Of a stretch of 64,000 nt of DNA, positions 7,995-18,500 are shown piece after piece. A model generated the notes under the pieces. That model was given only the letters and a program-made list of their open reading frames with translations. It had not been told where the DNA came from and ran no database searches. The first letter of the stretch is position 1, and each line of letters begins with the position of its first letter. Source of the stretch: Betaproteobacteria bacterium (GTDB lineage: Bacteria; Pseudomonadota; Gammaproteobacteria; Burkholderiales; Casimicrobiaceae). Where the stretch lies: assembly GCA_029884335.1 (NCBI GenBank), contig JAOUIA010000001.1:1-64000 (forward strand), in the 5' to 3' direction. The position numbers and the translations under genes are program-made.

Positions 7995-9473
7995 AGACGC
8001 GCGGTTGATGAGGTCGCGGGCGGCGTCGGCGACCTCGGACGCCAGCACGCCGACGGGGCCGCGCCCCTGCGCCACGATCGCGTCCGCCGCGGCGCCGTGC
8101 AGGCACACGCCTATCTCTAGCGCGTTCCCCGCGTCGATGTGCTGCGCGAGCAGCGCGCCGACGATCCCCGACAGCACGTCTCCCGACCCCGCGGCGGCGA
8201 GGGCGGGGTTGCCGCTGGTGTTGATCGCCCACGTTCCGTCGGGATGCGCGATCACGCTACCCGCGCCCTTGACCACGACGTGGGCGCGCAGCTCGCGCGA
8301 GATCGCGTGCGCGGCTGCGAGCCGGTCGTGCTGCACGCCGGCGAGCTCGCCGCCGAGCAGGCGAGCGGCCTCCGCAGGGTGCGGCGTGGCGATCGTGTCC
8401 CGGTTGCGCGCGCGCACGCGCTCGCGCAGTGCCGGGTCGGCGGCGAGCATGTTGAGCGCGTCCGCGTCGAGCAGCAGGGGGACGGCAGCCTCGATCGCCC
8501 GGCGCAGCGCGTTCACCGCCGCCTGGGTCGCGCCGAGGCCGCAGCCGGCGACGATCGCGTTCGCCTCGCCGTCGAGCACCGTCGCCGCGTCGCGCAGCAT
8601 CAGCTCGGGCGTGCCCGGGTCGACGGCCGGGCAGCTCGCCGCCACGCAACCCACGCGGACCTTGCCGGCGCCGGCGCGCAGTGCCGCGCGACCGGCGAGC
8701 AGCGGCGCGCCGACCATGCCCTCGGCGCCGCCGACGATCGCCAGCGTACCGAACGTGCCCTTGTGCACGACGCGGGTGCGCCGTGCCAGCACTTCGGGCA
8801 ATGCGGCAGCGAGCGCGGGCCAAGCGAGCGCGCGACCGGTTGCGGGTCCGGGGTCGAGGCCGAGCGCGTGCACGCTGACGGTCCCGCACATGTCCGGCCC
8901 CACGCCGGTGAGGAGCCCCGGCTTCAGCGCGATGAACGTCGCCGTGGCCGTGGCACGGATCGCCGGCGCCGTGGCCACGCCGGTGTCCGCGTTGAGCCCC
9001 GTGGGCACATCGAGCGCGAGCACGGGCGCGCCTTGCGCGTTCGCCCACACCACGAGCTCGGCATCGCGCGGCGCGAGCGGGCGCCCCAGGCCGATGCCGT
9101 AGAGGGCGTCGACGACGAGCGCGGGCCGGCGACCGGGCGGGTCGGGCACCGTGGCGCCGCCGGACGCCTGCCACTTCGCGTGGGCCTCGGCGGCGTCGCG
9201 CGGGAGCCTCGTCGCATCGGCGCGGAAGACGACGGTCACGTCGTGGAAGGTCTCGCGCAGGCACCGCGCGACGACGAATCCGTCGCCGCCGTTGTTCCCG
9301 GGCCCCGCAAGCACGACGATCGGCCCGCGCTGCCCGGCGATCATTTCCTGCGCGACCTGCGCGGCGGCGGCGCCGGCGCGCTCCATCAGGGGGACGCCCG
9401 CGGCCCGCTCCTCGATCGCGCGCACCTCGGCGACGCGGCAGACCGGCGGCAGCTGGGGCGCGGGTGACGGCAC
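7983..9473 (-). CDS. Bifunctional NAD(P)H-hydrate epimerase / ADP-dependent dehydratase
   Basis: 496 aa from a GTG at 9473; longer upstream reading lacks family homology, so this start is preferred. The N-terminal YjeF epimerase half carries VLAGPGNNGGDGFVVAR (about 54-70) and YGIGLGRPL. The C-terminal ribokinase-like half has GTLAIVGG, TPHPAEAARLLG and the catalytic NPALAAAGSGDVLSGIVG motif (about 435-452). Together they repair damaged NAD(P)H hydrates. The gene is convergent with qor (12-bp overlap) and divergent from gltI. Confidence 0.93.
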   Translation of the reverse strand: MPSPAPQLPPVCRVAEVRAIEERAAGVPLMERAGAAAAQVAQEMIAGQRGPIVVLAGPGNNGGDGFVVARCLRETFHDVTVVFRADATRLPRDAAEAHAKWQASGGATVPDPPGRRPALVVDALYGIGLGRPLAPRDAELVVWANAQGAPVLALDVPTGLNADTGVATAPAIRATATATFIALKPGLLTGVGPDMCGTVSVHALGLDPGPATGRALAWPALAAALPEVLARRTRVVHKGTFGTLAIVGGAEGMVGAPLLAGRAALRAGAGKVRVGCVAASCPAVDPGTPELMLRDAATVLDGEANAIVAGCGLGATQAAVNALRRAIEAAVPLLLDADALNMLAADPALRERVRARNRDTIATPHPAEAARLLGGELAGVQHDRLAAAHAISRELRAHVVVKGAGSVIAHPDGTWAINTSGNPALAAAGSGDVLSGIVGALLAQHIDAGNALEIGVCLHGAAADAIVAQGRGPVGVLASEVADAARDLINRASSGQ

Positions 9474-9537
9474 GCGTCGATTATAGGGGTGCGCCGCGCC
9501 CGCGCCGGCATCGCTTTCAAAAGCGGGGCGGCACTCG

Positions 9538-9589
9538 TAGAATCGGCAGGTTCTCCCGGCCGTCCAGGCGCCGGGATCCCAAGGAGGAG
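9538..9589 (+). promoter_or_regulatory. Putative -10 (TAGAAT) and strong RBS for gltI
   Basis: TAGAAT at 9538-9543 lies about 55 nt before the gltI ATG, and AAGGAGGAG at 9581-9589 ends 8 nt before it, an excellent ribosome site. The -35 region is poor, so the promoter call is tentative. Confidence 0.4.
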
Positions 9590-9597
9590 TTGCCCCC

Positions 9598-10497
9598 ATG
9601 AAAGCCGTTCAACGCACGTCCGTCGCGATGGCGCTCGCCGCGCTCGTCGCCACCCCGGTGCTCGCCCAGCAGCTCGACGGCACGCTGAAGAAGATTCGCG
9701 ACACCGGCGCGATCACCGTCGGCCACCGCGAGTCGTCGATCCCGTTCTCCTACCTCGACGACAAGCAGCAGCCGGTCGGCTACGCGATGGACCTGTGCGC
9801 GAAGGTCGTCGACGCCGTGAAGGCCGAGCTCAAGATGCCGGCCCTCAAGGTCGCCTACCAGCCCGTGACCTCCGCGAACCGCATCCCGCTGCTGCAGAAC
9901 GGCACCATCGACATCGAGTGCGGCTCGACGACGAACTCGGTCGAGCGGCAGAAGCAGGTGGCGTTCGGGCCGACGTACTTCGTCATCAACGTCTCCGCCG
10001 CGGTGAAGAAGACCTCGGGCGTCAAGACGTTCGCCGACCTGAACGGCAAGACGGTGGCCTCGACGTCGGGCACCACGTCGATCCCGCTGCTGCGCGGCTA
10101 CGAGAAGGCCAAGGGCATCGACTTCAAGGAGCTGCAGGCGAAGGATCACGCCGAGTCGATGCAGCTCCTCGCGACCGACCGCGCGCAGGCGTTCATCATG
10201 GACGACATCCTGCTCGCCGGGCAGATCGCCAACCAGCCGAACCCGGGCGACTACATGATCCTGCCCGAATCGCTGCGCACCGAGCCCTACGGCATGATGC
10301 TGCGTCGCGACGACCCGCAGTTCAAGGCGCTGGTCGACCGCGCGGTCGCGGCCGTGTACAAGTCGGGCGAGATCAACCAGATCTACGCGAAGTGGTTCAC
10401 GAGCCCGATTCCGCCGCGCGGCATCAACATGAACTTCGCCGCGACGCCCGCGATCAGGGAAGCTTTCGCGAACCCGAACGACAAGGGCGTGCAATAG
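9598..10497 (+). CDS. gltI: Glutamate/aspartate ABC transporter periplasmic binding protein
   Basis: 299 aa. Signal peptide residues 1-23 ends VLAQ. The mature part has the family-3 solute-binding features: ITVGHRESSIPFSY, GYAMDLCAKV and the conserved ECGSTTNSVERQKQVAFGPTYF block, which matches GltI-type glutamate/aspartate receptors. Genes for two permeases and the ATPase follow. A 188-bp gap with a long hairpin separates it from gltJ, probably letting the receptor be made in excess. Confidence 0.92.
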   Translation: MKAVQRTSVAMALAALVATPVLAQQLDGTLKKIRDTGAITVGHRESSIPFSYLDDKQQPVGYAMDLCAKVVDAVKAELKMPALKVAYQPVTSANRIPLLQNGTIDIECGSTTNSVERQKQVAFGPTYFVINVSAAVKKTSGVKTFADLNGKTVASTSGTTSIPLLRGYEKAKGIDFKELQAKDHAESMQLLATDRAQAFIMDDILLAGQIANQPNPGDYMILPESLRTEPYGMMLRRDDPQFKALVDRAVAAVYKSGEINQIYAKWFTSPIPPRGINMNFAATPAIREAFANPNDKGVQ

Positions 10498-10638
10498 CAG
10501 GGGAGGTCCCGTGCCGCCATAGCCGGCGGCATGGCACCCGCGCCCGGAGTGCGCCCGCTCGCGCATTGCGCTCGGGGTTTCGTCGCCGTTGACCAGCGGC
10601 GGCGCACGGCCGCCCGAAGTCGCCGCTCTGATACCTTC

Positions 10639-10677
10639 CCGACAGAAAACGCGGAGCCTTGCCGCGTTTTCTGTCGG
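10639..10677 (+). terminator. Long perfect hairpin between gltI and gltJ (attenuator or mRNA stabiliser)
   Basis: Arms CCGACAGAAAACGCGG (10639-10654) and CCGCGTTTTCTGTCGG (10662-10677) pair perfectly over 16 bp around a 7-nt loop. The hairpin ends 8 nt before the gltJ ATG, where no clear Shine-Dalgarno is visible. It can act as a partial terminator, a 3' stabiliser for gltI mRNA, or a block to gltJ initiation. Confidence 0.75.
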
Positions 10678-10685
10678 CCGCGCCC

Positions 10686-11426
10686 ATGAACTACAAGTGG
10701 AACTGGGGGGTCTTCTTCCAGCAGACGCCCGACGGCGACGCCTTCTACTGGGAGTGGATCCTCTCGGGGCTGGCGTGGACGCTCGCGGTGTCCGCCGTCG
10801 CGTGGGTGATCGCGGTCGCGCTGGGCAGCGTGATCGGCGTGATCCGCACCACGGAGCGGCCCTGGCTGGTGCGGCTCGGCAACGCCTGGGTCGAGCTGTT
10901 CCGCAACATCCCGCTGCTGGTGCAGATGTTCCTCTGGTACTTCGTCGTGCCGGAGTTCGTCCCGCCGCTCAAGGGCTGGATGACCTCGACCGAGCCGATC
11001 TACGCGCAGTTCCTGTCGGCGATCCTCTGCCTCGGGCTGTTCACCTCGGCGCGCATCGCCGAGCAGGTGCGCGCCGGCGTGCAGTCGCTGCCGCGCGGCC
11101 AGCGCATGGCCGGCCGCGCGCTCGGCCTCTCGGAGGCCCAGGTCTACCGGCACGTGCTGCTGCCGATGGCCTTCCGCATCGTCATCCCGCCGCTCACCAG
11201 CGAGACGATGAACCTCATCAAGAACTCGTCGATCGCGCTCACGATCGGCCTGATGGAGCTCACGTTCCGCTCGCGCGAGATGGGCGAGTACACTTTCAAC
11301 TTCTTCGAGGCGTTCTCCGCGGCGACGATCGTCTACATCGTCATCGCGATGACGGCGAACCGGGTCATGGCCTGGGTCGAGCGGCGCACGGCGGTGCCCG
11401 GCTACATCGCCGGCGGCGGGAAGTAG
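10686..11426 (+). CDS. gltJ: Glutamate/aspartate ABC transporter permease GltJ
   Basis: 246 aa. Start MNYKWNWGVFFQ matches GltJ family N termini. About five membrane helices; the ELFRNIPLLVQMFLWYF segment and the EAA-type loop (RAGVQSLPRGQRMAGRALGLSEAQVYRHVLLP, about 124-155) that docks with the ATPase are clear. Pairs with GltK as the inner-membrane channel. Confidence 0.93.
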   Translation: MNYKWNWGVFFQQTPDGDAFYWEWILSGLAWTLAVSAVAWVIAVALGSVIGVIRTTERPWLVRLGNAWVELFRNIPLLVQMFLWYFVVPEFVPPLKGWMTSTEPIYAQFLSAILCLGLFTSARIAEQVRAGVQSLPRGQRMAGRALGLSEAQVYRHVLLPMAFRIVIPPLTSETMNLIKNSSIALTIGLMELTFRSREMGEYTFNFFEAFSAATIVYIVIAMTANRVMAWVERRTAVPGYIAGGGK

Positions 11427-11436
11427 GGGCCGCGTC

Positions 11437-12120
11437 GTGGGCTTCGACTTCGCGGTCATCGTCAACTCGCTGCCGTACCTCTGGAAGGGCTTCCAGTACA
11501 CGGTGCAGCTGACGGCGACGGCGGCGGCCGGCGGCCTCTTCTTCGGCACGCTGCTCGCGATGGCGCGCCTGTCGTCGTTCCGGCCGTTGGCGCTGGCGGC
11601 GGCGGGCTACGTCAACCTGATGCGGTCGATCCCGCTGGTGCTGGTCCTGTTCTGGTTCTTCTTCCTGATGCCGCTGATCGTGCAGGGGATCACCGGCTCG
11701 GAGCGGCCGCCGCCGATCGGCGCCGAGCGGACCGCGATCATCACGTTCATCCTTTTCGAGGCGGCCTACTTCTGCGAGATCATGCGCGCCGGCATCCAGT
11801 CGATCCCGCGCGGGCAGGTGTCCGCGGCGTACGCGCTCGGCCTCGACTACTGGCAGGCGATGGGGCACGTCGTGCTGCCGCAGGCGTTCCGCAACATGAT
11901 CCCGGTGCTGCTCACGCAGACGATCATCCTGTTCCAGGACACCTCGCTCGTCTACGTGATCTCCGCGACCGACTTCCTCGGGGCCGCCTCCAAGATCGCG
12001 CAGCGCGACAGCCGGCTGGTCGAGATGTACGTGTTCGTCGCGGTCGTCTACCTCGTGCTTTGCTACACGCTGTCGTGGCTGGTCAAGCGGCTGCAGCGCC
12101 GCGTCGCCGTCGTGCGTTGA
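11437..12120 (+). CDS. gltK: Glutamate/aspartate ABC transporter permease GltK
   Basis: 227 aa from a GTG start 10 nt after gltJ. Has [20 protein letters not shown] and the EAA loop around [32 protein letters not shown]. Full-length second permease subunit. gltL follows 17 nt later. Confidence 0.93.
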   Translation: MGFDFAVIVNSLPYLWKGFQYTVQLTATAAAGGLFFGTLLAMARLSSFRPLALAAAGYVNLMRSIPLVLVLFWFFFLMPLIVQGITGSERPPPIGAERTAIITFILFEAAYFCEIMRAGIQSIPRGQVSAAYALGLDYWQAMGHVVLPQAFRNMIPVLLTQTIILFQDTSLVYVISATDFLGAASKIAQRDSRLVEMYVFVAVVYLVLCYTLSWLVKRLQRRVAVVR

Positions 12121-12137
12121 AGGGAGTCGGTGCTTCC

Positions 12138-12872
12138 ATGGCCATGATCGAGATCCGCGACGTGTCGAAGTGGTACGGCGCGTTCCAGGTGCTCAAGGAC
12201 TGCACGACGAAGGTCGAGAAGGGCGAGGTGGTCGTCGTCTGCGGCCCCTCGGGCTCCGGCAAGTCGACGCTCATCAAGGTCGTGAACGGCCTCGAGGCGT
12301 TCCAGAAGGGCGAGGTCCTCGTCGACGGCACCCCCGTCGGCGACCCGAAGACGAACCTCTCGAAGCTCCGTGCCCGCGTGGGCATGGTCTTCCAGCACTT
12401 CGAGCTGTTCCCGCACCTCACGGTGCGCCAGAACCTCACGCTGGCGCAGGTGAAGGTGCTCGGGCGCGGCAAGGACGAGGCCGATGCGCGGGGCCTGCGC
12501 TACCTCGACCGCGTGGGGCTGCAGGCGCACGTCGACAAGTTTCCCGGCCAGCTCTCCGGCGGGCAGCAGCAGCGCGTGGCGATCGCGCGCGCGCTGTCGA
12601 TGGACCCGATCTGCATGCTGTTCGACGAGCCGACCTCGGCGCTCGACCCGGAGATGATCAACGAGGTGCTCGACGTGATGGTCGGGCTCGCGAAGGAGGG
12701 GATGACGATGATGGTCGTCACCCACGAGATGGGCTTCGCGCACAAGGTCGCGCACCGCGTGATCTTCATGGACCACGGCCAGATCGTCGAGGATGCGACG
12801 AAGAGCGACTTCTTCGGCCAGCCGCGCTCCGACCGCGCGCAGCAGTTCCTCGCCAAGATCCTGCACCACTGA
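12138..12872 (+). CDS. gltL: Glutamate/aspartate ABC transporter ATP-binding protein GltL
   Basis: 244 aa. Walker [10 protein letters not shown] (about 36-44), Q-loop FQHFELFPH, signature LSGGQQQR (about 139-146) and Walker [10 protein letters not shown] (about 159-167), followed by the H-loop VVTHEM. Start [14 protein letters not shown] is favoured; an in-frame Met two codons later is an alternative. Powers the GltIJK importer. Confidence 0.95.
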   Translation: MAMIEIRDVSKWYGAFQVLKDCTTKVEKGEVVVVCGPSGSGKSTLIKVVNGLEAFQKGEVLVDGTPVGDPKTNLSKLRARVGMVFQHFELFPHLTVRQNLTLAQVKVLGRGKDEADARGLRYLDRVGLQAHVDKFPGQLSGGQQQRVAIARALSMDPICMLFDEPTSALDPEMINEVLDVMVGLAKEGMTMMVVTHEMGFAHKVAHRVIFMDHGQIVEDATKSDFFGQPRSDRAQQFLAKILHH

Positions 12873-12888
12873 CGCCGGCGCGGAGAGC

Positions 12889-13326
12889 GTGGACGACCCG
12901 CACGACCTCGGCCGCTTCGTCGCGGCGCAGGCGGGCGTGCACGCGACGGCGCTCGCCGAGCTGCGGGCCGGCCGCAAGCGCTCGCACTGGATGTGGTTCG
13001 TCTTCCCGCAGCTCGCCGGACTGGGGTCGAGCGCCATGGCGCGGCGCTACGCGATCGCCGGAGCTGCGGAAGCGCGGGCCTACCTCGAGCACCCGGTGCT
13101 CGGAGCGCGCCTCGTCGAGTGCGCCGAGGCGCTGCTCGCCGTCGAGGGGCGCTCGGCGCGCGAGATCATGGGCTCGCCGGACGACCTCAAGCTGCGCTCC
13201 TGCGCGACGCTGTTCGCGCGAGTCGCTCCGCCCGGTTCGGCGTTCGAGCGGCTGATCGACCGGTACTACGGAGGCGAGGAGGATGCCGCGACGCTGCGCC
13301 TTCTCGCGGCGCGGCGCGACGGCTGA
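12889..13326 (+). CDS. DUF1810 family protein
   Basis: 145 aa from a GTG 16 nt after gltL. The sequence DDPHDLGRFVAAQ followed by AELRAGRKRSHWMWFVFPQLAGLGSS, then LGARLVECAEALL and DLKLRSCATLFARV, is the conserved DUF1810 pattern. The family is all-helical, cytosolic and of unknown function. Same strand and close to gltL, but a functional link is unlikely. Confidence 0.85.
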   Translation: MDDPHDLGRFVAAQAGVHATALAELRAGRKRSHWMWFVFPQLAGLGSSAMARRYAIAGAAEARAYLEHPVLGARLVECAEALLAVEGRSAREIMGSPDDLKLRSCATLFARVAPPGSAFERLIDRYYGGEEDAATLRLLAARRDG

Positions 13327-13344
13327 CCAGGGCCCCTCGGCGGT

Positions 13345-14001
13345 TCAGCGCTTCCAGCCGCGCTTCGCCTCGATCGCCGCCGGGTAGCGCTGCGCGGCTT
13401 CCGCGGCCGACGCGACGCCGATGCCGAGGTCCTTGAGGCGCCCGTCGACCAGCCCGTAGATCAGGCCGTGCAACTCGACCGGGTGGCCGCGCCGCCAGGC
13501 ATCCTGCACGATCGTCGTGCGCGCGAGGTTGGCGACCTGCTCGACGACGTTGAGCTCGCACAAGAGGTCCGCCTTGTCGTCCCTGGACGCGAGCCGGTCG
13601 AGCAGCGCGGCATGGCGCGAGGCCACGTCCTGCACGTGTGCCAGCCAATTGTCGATCAGGCCGTGCGCGCTGTCCTCGAGCGCCGCCTTGATGCCGCCGC
13701 AGCCGTAGTGGCCGACGACCATCACGTGCTCGACCTTCAGGACGTCGACCGCGTACTGGAGCACCGCGAGACAATTGAAGTCGGTGTGGACGACGACGTT
13801 GGCGACGTTGCGATGGACGAAGACCTCGCCCGGGTCGAGGTCGATCACCTCGTTGGCGGGGACGCGGCTGTCCGCGCAGCCGATCCACAGGTACTTCGGC
13901 GTCTGCTGGGCGGCGAGCCGGCGGAAGAACCCGGGCCGGCTCGCCTCGACGGCGGCGGCCCAGGCGCGGTTGCGTTCCAGGAGGTGCTCGATCGACGGCA
14001 T
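13345..14001 (-). CDS. can: Beta-class carbonic anhydrase
   Basis: 218 aa, start MPSIEHLLERNRAWA as in the Can family. Zinc ligands Cys42 (GCADSRV), His98 and Cys101 (GHYGCGG), with the Asp44-Arg46 dyad, are all present. Interconverts CO2 and bicarbonate in the cytosol, supplying bicarbonate for purine and lipid synthesis. It runs towards the DUF1810 gene. Confidence 0.95.
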   Translation of the reverse strand: MPSIEHLLERNRAWAAAVEASRPGFFRRLAAQQTPKYLWIGCADSRVPANEVIDLDPGEVFVHRNVANVVVHTDFNCLAVLQYAVDVLKVEHVMVVGHYGCGGIKAALEDSAHGLIDNWLAHVQDVASRHAALLDRLASRDDKADLLCELNVVEQVANLARTTIVQDAWRRGHPVELHGLIYGLVDGRLKDLGIGVASAAEAAQRYPAAIEAKRGWKR

Positions 14002-14412
14002 GGCAGCGATGATACCGGCCGGCGTTCGGTGCGGGTATACTCCGCCAACGCCGCCTCCGGAAGCCCCCGGTCGCGGCGTTTTGTCGTCCGCAGCCGCAGA
14101 TGAAACGACCCCCACGCCCACTTCGTTCGCTGCCCCTCGGGGGAGCGGCGCTCGCTCGGCGGCGAGGGGTCCCCGTGTCGCGGAGCGCGCGGGGATCGAC
14201 GCCAGGGCGAATCGCCGCGTCGGCCGACATGCAAACCGCTACACGTCGTAACCGCAACGGGAGGCCGGCGGGTCAGGCGGCCTCCTTGCCCGGTCCTGCC
14301 ACCCGCGAGGTGTGCGTGTCGGCCGCCGCCCGTGCGAGCGGACGCGCTCCTCGAGCCTGGCTGCCGCCCCGATCGCATGGGCGTCCCGTGACGGCCCTCC
14401 GGAGCAACTGAC
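14002..14412. other. 411-bp intergenic region without a recognised gene
   Basis: Lies between divergent can and guaC. It has a short GC-rich palindromic stretch around 14107-14145, with CCCCTCGGGG at its core, resembling extragenic palindromes seen in Burkholderiales. I found no RNA gene, riboswitch or convincing small coding sequence. Confidence 0.5.
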
Positions 14413-15462
14413 ATGCGCCTCGAAACCGAAGTCAAGCTGGACTTCAAGGACGTGCTGATCCGCCCCAAGCGCAGCACGCTGTCGACGCGCAGCAACGTCG
14501 ACATCTCGCGCGAGTTCCGCTTCCGCCATGCCGGCGTGGAGTACCACGGCGTGCCGATCGTCGCCGCGAACATGGACACGATCGGCACGCTGGAGATCGC
14601 GCGGGCGCTGGAGCCGTTCGAGCTGTCCACCGCGCTGCACAAGCACTACGGCGTCGACGACTACGTGGGCTTCTTCCGCGGGCTGGCGCGCAAGTCGGCG
14701 GCGTTCTACTCGATGGGCATCGCCCGGTCGGACGAAGACAAGTTCCACAAGGTGATGGCCGAGGCGGGCACGGGCGCCGACTCGGCGGTCCGCTACGTCT
14801 GCATCGACGTCGCCAACGGCTACACCGAGGGCTTCGTGAAGTTCGTCGCGAAGGTCCGCGAGCGCTACCCGCACCTCGTCATCATGGCGGGCAACGTCGT
14901 CACCGGCGAAATGACCGAGGAGCTGATCCTGTCGGGCGCGGACATCGTCAAGGTCGGCATCGGACCGGGCTCGGTGTGCACGACGCGCAAGATGACCGGC
15001 GTCGGCTACCCGCAGCTGTCCGCCATCATCGAGTGCGCCGACGCGGCGCATGGCCTCGAGGGCCACATCTGCGCCGACGGCGGCTGCACGACGCCCGGCG
15101 ACGTCGCCAAGGCGTTCGGCGGCGGCGCCGACTTCGTCATGCTGGGCGGCATGTTCGCCGGGCACGACGAGTGCGGCGGCGAGACCGTCGAGCGCGACGG
15201 CGGCAAGTTCCAGCGCTTCTACGGCATGAGCAGCAAGGCGGCGATGGAGAAGTACGCGGGCGGCGTCGCGCAGTACCGCGCGGCCGAGGGCAAGGAGGTG
15301 CTCGTGCCCTACCGCGGTCCCGTCGCCGGCACCGTGCAGGAGATCCTCGGCGGCGTGCGCTCGGCCTGCACCTACGTCGGCGCGCGGCGCCTGCGCGAGC
15401 TCTCGAAGCGCACGACGTTCGTGCGCGTGACGCAGCAGCTGAACGAGGTGTTCGGGAAGTAG
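14413..15462 (+). CDS. guaC: GMP reductase
   Basis: 349 aa. The catalytic [20 protein letters not shown] loop (about 181-200) and the [16 protein letters not shown] motif (about 272-287) identify GuaC rather than IMP dehydrogenase; there is no CBS pair. Reduces GMP to IMP with NADPH, recycling guanine nucleotides. Transcribed towards purL, which starts 113 bp downstream after a palindromic repeat. Confidence 0.95.
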   Translation: MRLETEVKLDFKDVLIRPKRSTLSTRSNVDISREFRFRHAGVEYHGVPIVAANMDTIGTLEIARALEPFELSTALHKHYGVDDYVGFFRGLARKSAAFYSMGIARSDEDKFHKVMAEAGTGADSAVRYVCIDVANGYTEGFVKFVAKVRERYPHLVIMAGNVVTGEMTEELILSGADIVKVGIGPGSVCTTRKMTGVGYPQLSAIIECADAAHGLEGHICADGGCTTPGDVAKAFGGGADFVMLGGMFAGHDECGGETVERDGGKFQRFYGMSSKAAMEKYAGGVAQYRAAEGKEVLVPYRGPVAGTVQEILGGVRSACTYVGARRLRELSKRTTFVRVTQQLNEVFGK

Positions 15463-15471
15463 GATCGGACT

Positions 15472-15560
15472 CCGAAAGCAGGGTCAGACCCGACTTCCCG
15501 TCGGCGACGCTCCGGCCCGCGAGACCATTGCGGGAAAGTCGAGCCTGACCCTACTTTCCG
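15472..15560. repeat. Palindromic pair of the GGGTCAGACTCGACTTT family
   Basis: Forward arm about 15474-15500 and inverted arm about 15531-15560, separated by 30 nt. It occupies the guaC-purL gap and ends directly before a TATAAT hexamer. Same family as 6061-6252, 30351-30614 and 51702-51757. Confidence 0.85.
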
Positions 15561-15566
15561 TATAAT
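15561..15566 (+). promoter_or_regulatory. Consensus -10 hexamer TATAAT just before purL
   Basis: A perfect TATAAT ends 9 nt before the purL ATG at 15576, so a transcript from it would be leaderless or nearly so. No good -35 is seen in the adjoining repeat arm. Confidence 0.4.
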
Positions 15567-15575
15567 CCGCAGGCG

Positions 15576-18500
15576 ATGGCAATCCTCTCCTTGCGCGGCC
15601 GCGGAGCCCTTTCGGCGTTCCGCGTCGCCAAGCTGCTCGCCGGCGTCGCAGCCGCGAGGCCGGCGCACCACGTCGTCGGGATCAGCGCGCACTGGCAGCA
15701 CTTCGTCGAGACGTCGCGCACGCTGTCGCCTCCCGAGCGGGCCACGCTGGAGCGGCTGCTGACCTACGGACCGCGCGACGCGCGCGGCGAGGATGGCGGC
15801 ACGCCGCTGCTCGTCGTGCCGAGGCCCGGCACGATCTCGCCGTGGTCCTCGAAGGCCACCGACATCGCGCACAGCTGCGGGCTCGCGGCCGTCAATCGCA
15901 TCGAGCGCGGCACGCTGTTCACGGTCCGCAGCGAGGACGACGCTCCGCTGGTCGACGGCGACCGCCGGGCGCTGCTGCCGCTGATCCACGACCGCATGGT
16001 CGAGGTCGTGCTCGACGACGAGCGCGACGCGGAGCGCCTGTTCACGCACCTCGCGCCGCGGCCGCTCGCGACGATTCCCTTGCTGGCGCGCGGCCGGGAA
16101 GCGCTCGCGGCGGCGAACGCCGAGCTCGGCCTCGCGCTCGCCGACGACGAGATCGACTATCTCGACGCGAGCTTCCGCGCGCTGGGCCGCGACCCGACCG
16201 ACGTCGAGCTCATGATGTTTGCGCAGGCGAACTCCGAGCACTGCCGGCACAAGATCTTCAACGCCGACTGGACGATCGACGGCAAGGCGCAGGAGCGCAG
16301 CCTGTTCCGCATGATCCGCGACACGCACGCCGCGCACCCGCAGGGGACGGTGGTCGCGTACTCCGACAACGCCGCCGTGATGGTGGGCGCGACGGTCGCG
16401 CGCTTCTACCCGGGCGCCGGCGGCCGCTACGCCGCGCACCGCGAGGCGACGCACACGCTGATGAAGGTGGAGACGCACAACCACCCGACGGCGATCGCCC
16501 CGTTCCCGGGCGCGGCCACCGGCGCGGGCGGCGAGATCCGCGACGAGGGCGCCACCGGCATCGGCGCCAAGCCGAAGGCGGGGCTGGTCGGCTACACGGT
16601 GTCGCATCTCGCGATCCCGACGCTGCCGCAGCCGTGGGAGGCGCAGGCGGGCAAGCCCGATCGCATCGCCTCCGCGCTCGCGATCATGCTCGAGGGCCCG
16701 ATCGGAGCGGCGGCGTTCAACAACGAATTCGGCCGCCCGAACCTCGCGGGCTACTTCCGCACCTTCGAGATGCAGGTCGGCGGGCAGTGGCGCGGCTACC
16801 ACAAGCCGATCATGGTGGCCGGCGGCGTGGGCAACATCCGCGCCGACCACACTGCGAAGAAGCCGCTGGTCGAGGGCACGCTGCTGGTGCAGCTCGGCGG
16901 CCCCGGCATGCTGATCGGCATGGGCGGCGGCGCGGCGTCGTCGATGGCGACGGGCACGAACGCCGCCGACCTCGACTTCGACTCCGTGCAGCGCGGCAAC
17001 GCCGAGATCCAGCGCCGAGCGCAGGAGGCGATCGACCGCTGCTGGCAGCTCGGCGACGCGAACCCGATCCTGTCGATCCACGACGTCGGCGCCGGCGGGC
17101 TGTCGAACGCGCTGCCCGAGCTGGCGCACGGCGGCGGCGTCGGCGCGACGTTCGACCTTCGCGCGATCCCGACCGAAGAGTCGGGCATGTCGCCGCGCGA
17201 GCTGTGGTGCAACGAGGCGCAGGAGCGCTACGTGCTGGCGATCGCGCCGGAGAGCCTGCCGCGCTTTCGCGCCATCTGCGAGCGCGAGCGGGCGCCGTTC
17301 GCCGTCGTCGGCAGCGCGCGCGCGGACGGACGCCTGGTGGTCGAGGACTCGCGCTTCCGCAACCGGCCCGTCGACGTCCCGCTCGACGTCATCCTGGGCA
17401 AGCCGCCGCGCATGGCGCGCGACGCGCGGCGAGCGAAGCGCGAGCTCGTCGCGCCCCGGCTCGCGGGGACCGACCTCACCGAGGCCGCGTACCGCGTGCT
17501 GCAGTTCCCTGCCGTCGCCGACAAGACGTTCCTCGTCACCATCGGCGACCGCACGGTAGGGGGCCTGTGCGCGCGCGACCCGATGGTGGGGCCGTGGCAG
17601 GTGCCCGTGGCCGACGTCGCGGTGACGCTGATGGACTTCGCGGGCTACGCCGGCGAGGCGTTCGCGATGGGCGAGCGCACGCCGCTGGCGCTCATCGACG
17701 CGGCGGCCTCCGGGCGCATCGCCGTGGCGGAGTCGATCACGAACCTCATCGCGGCGCCGATCGCGGGGCTCGGCGACGTCAAGCTCTCCGCGAACTGGAT
17801 GGCCCCGGCGGGCTATCCCGGCGAAGACGCGGCGCTCTACGACACCGTGCGGGCGGTCAGCGAGTTCTGCATCGCGCTGGGGGTGTCGATCCCCGTCGGC
17901 AAGGACTCGATGTCGATGCGCACCGCGTGGCGCGACGCCGACGGTCGCGACGTGGCGGTCGTCGCCCCGGTGTCGCTCGTCGTGTCGGCCTTCGCGCCGG
18001 TCGACGACGTCCGCGGCACGCTGACGCCGTTGCTCGCGCTCGACGCCGGCGACACCGCGCTCGTGCTGCTCGACGCCTCGCAGGGCGCTCGCCGGCTCGG
18101 CGGCTCCGCGCTCGCGCAGGTGTACGGCCAGCTGGGCGACGAGGCGCCGGACGTGCATCCGGGCGCGCTGGCATCGCTTTTTCGCGTCGTGGCCGAAGCG
18201 CGCGCCGCGGGGTGGCTGGCGGCGTACCACGACGTCGCCGACGGCGGCCTGTTCGCCGCGCTCGCGGAGATGGCCTTCGCGTCGCGCTGCGGCATCGACG
18301 TCACGCTCGACGGGATCGACGCGCCTCCGCTCGCCGCGCTCTTTGCCGAGGAAGTCGGCGTCGTCGTGCAGGTTCCCGTCGCCACGGTAAAGCCGCTGCT
18401 CGACCGCGCGCGCGCGGCGGGCCTTGCTGCAGCCATCGTCGGGACGCCGAACGACTCGGACCGCCTCTCCGTGCAGACCGTCGACGGCCTCCTGCTCGAC

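Noticed and set aside
14100-14411. Small open frames upstream of guaC
   Set aside because: Arg/Pro/Ala-rich low-complexity translation, no ribosome site and no recognised family.
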